A program made the translations under genes and the position numbers. Below the pieces are notes generated by a model. That model did not search any database and was not told the origin of the DNA. It saw only the letters and a program-made list of their open reading frames with translations. A stretch of 5,281 bases of DNA from Acholeplasmatales bacterium (GTDB taxonomy: Bacteria; Bacillota_I; Bacilli_A; Acholeplasmatales; Anaeroplasmataceae), in assembly GCA_900767915.1 (NCBI GenBank), contig CAAGAX010000020.1, positions 1-5,281 of the forward strand. The letters run 5' to 3'. Positions 5,278 to 5,281 of this stretch are shown one piece after another. Each line of letters begins with the position of its first letter. Within the stretch, counting starts at the first letter, position 1.

Positions 5278-5281
5278 AGCC

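Larger units (their letters stand above)
5173..5281 (+). mobile_element. Left end of an insertion sequence, possibly IS21-like (runs off window)
   Basis: Three imperfect repeats of about 20 bp stand in tandem: AAATAGTTAATTCCGCTTT (5175-5193), AAATAGTTGAACTTCATTTT (from 5194) and GCAAAAGTAACTTCCGCTTA (5216-5235). TTCCGCTT recurs at 5185 and 5227. They are followed by a promoter and a strong ribosome site at the window edge. Multiple ~20-bp repeats next to a TG-starting end, with the transposase promoter close behind, are typical of IS21-family termini. I place the boundary near TGAAATAG at 5173. No transposase sequence is in the window, so the family is tentative. Confidence 0.5.

Noticed and set aside
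1..5281. CRISPR array, tRNA or rRNA genes, riboswitch
   Set aside because: No regular repeat-spacer pattern, no cloverleaf or conserved rRNA text and no recognisable riboswitch core on either strand.

Overview
The window is very AT-rich. It has short A/T-biased genes, Shine-Dalgarno sequences of the AGGTG/AGGGAG type, TGG for Trp and TGA used as a stop (end of the ABC ATPase gene). This fits a low-GC Firmicute (Bacillota), perhaps an Erysipelotrichia-like or related gut bacterium. That placement is an inference; nothing here fixes the species.

Layout. Positions 1-116 hold a probable rho-independent terminator for a plus-strand gene left of the window and an AT-only inverted repeat. Positions 117-1665 are a minus-strand two-gene operon: fruK (1-phosphofructokinase, PfkB family) followed directly by a HAD-superfamily phosphatase/phosphomutase of the beta-phosphoglucomutase type. 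From 1666 to 1864 is a divergent intergenic region. It contains a candidate fruK promoter, two perfect 13-bp direct repeats 21 bp apart (TACCGAATACATT), and a third, inverted copy (11/13) over the -10 and ribosome-binding region of the plus-strand operon. Positions 1865-4257 are a compact plus-strand operon: ABC ATPase, ABC-2 permease, LytTR DNA-binding regulator and DUF3021 four-helix membrane protein, with overlaps or gaps of 1 to 17 nt. A well-spaced ribosome site and 10-codon ORF follow directly and may be the stump of another operon gene.

Positions 4300-5281 look like an insertion-sequence graveyard. At 4437-4680 lies a decayed transposase N-terminus resembling the ISL3 zinc-finger region. 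At 4721-5098 is an unrecognised minus-strand gene, probably cut at its 5' side. From about 5173 to the end are three imperfect ~20-bp repeats, an extended -10 promoter and a strong AGGAGGT site stopping 4 nt before the window edge. I read this as the left end of an intact, possibly IS21-like, insertion sequence whose first gene starts just outside.

How the genes work together (inference). The ABC/LytTR/DUF3021 cluster looks like a self-regulating export or stress-response module. The LytTR protein has no receiver domain, so the membrane protein encoded next to it is the natural candidate for its signal input or antagonist. The direct repeats, spaced two helical turns apart upstream of a promoter with a poor -35, are the natural candidate for its autoregulatory binding site. 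That circuit is the most interesting item in the window.
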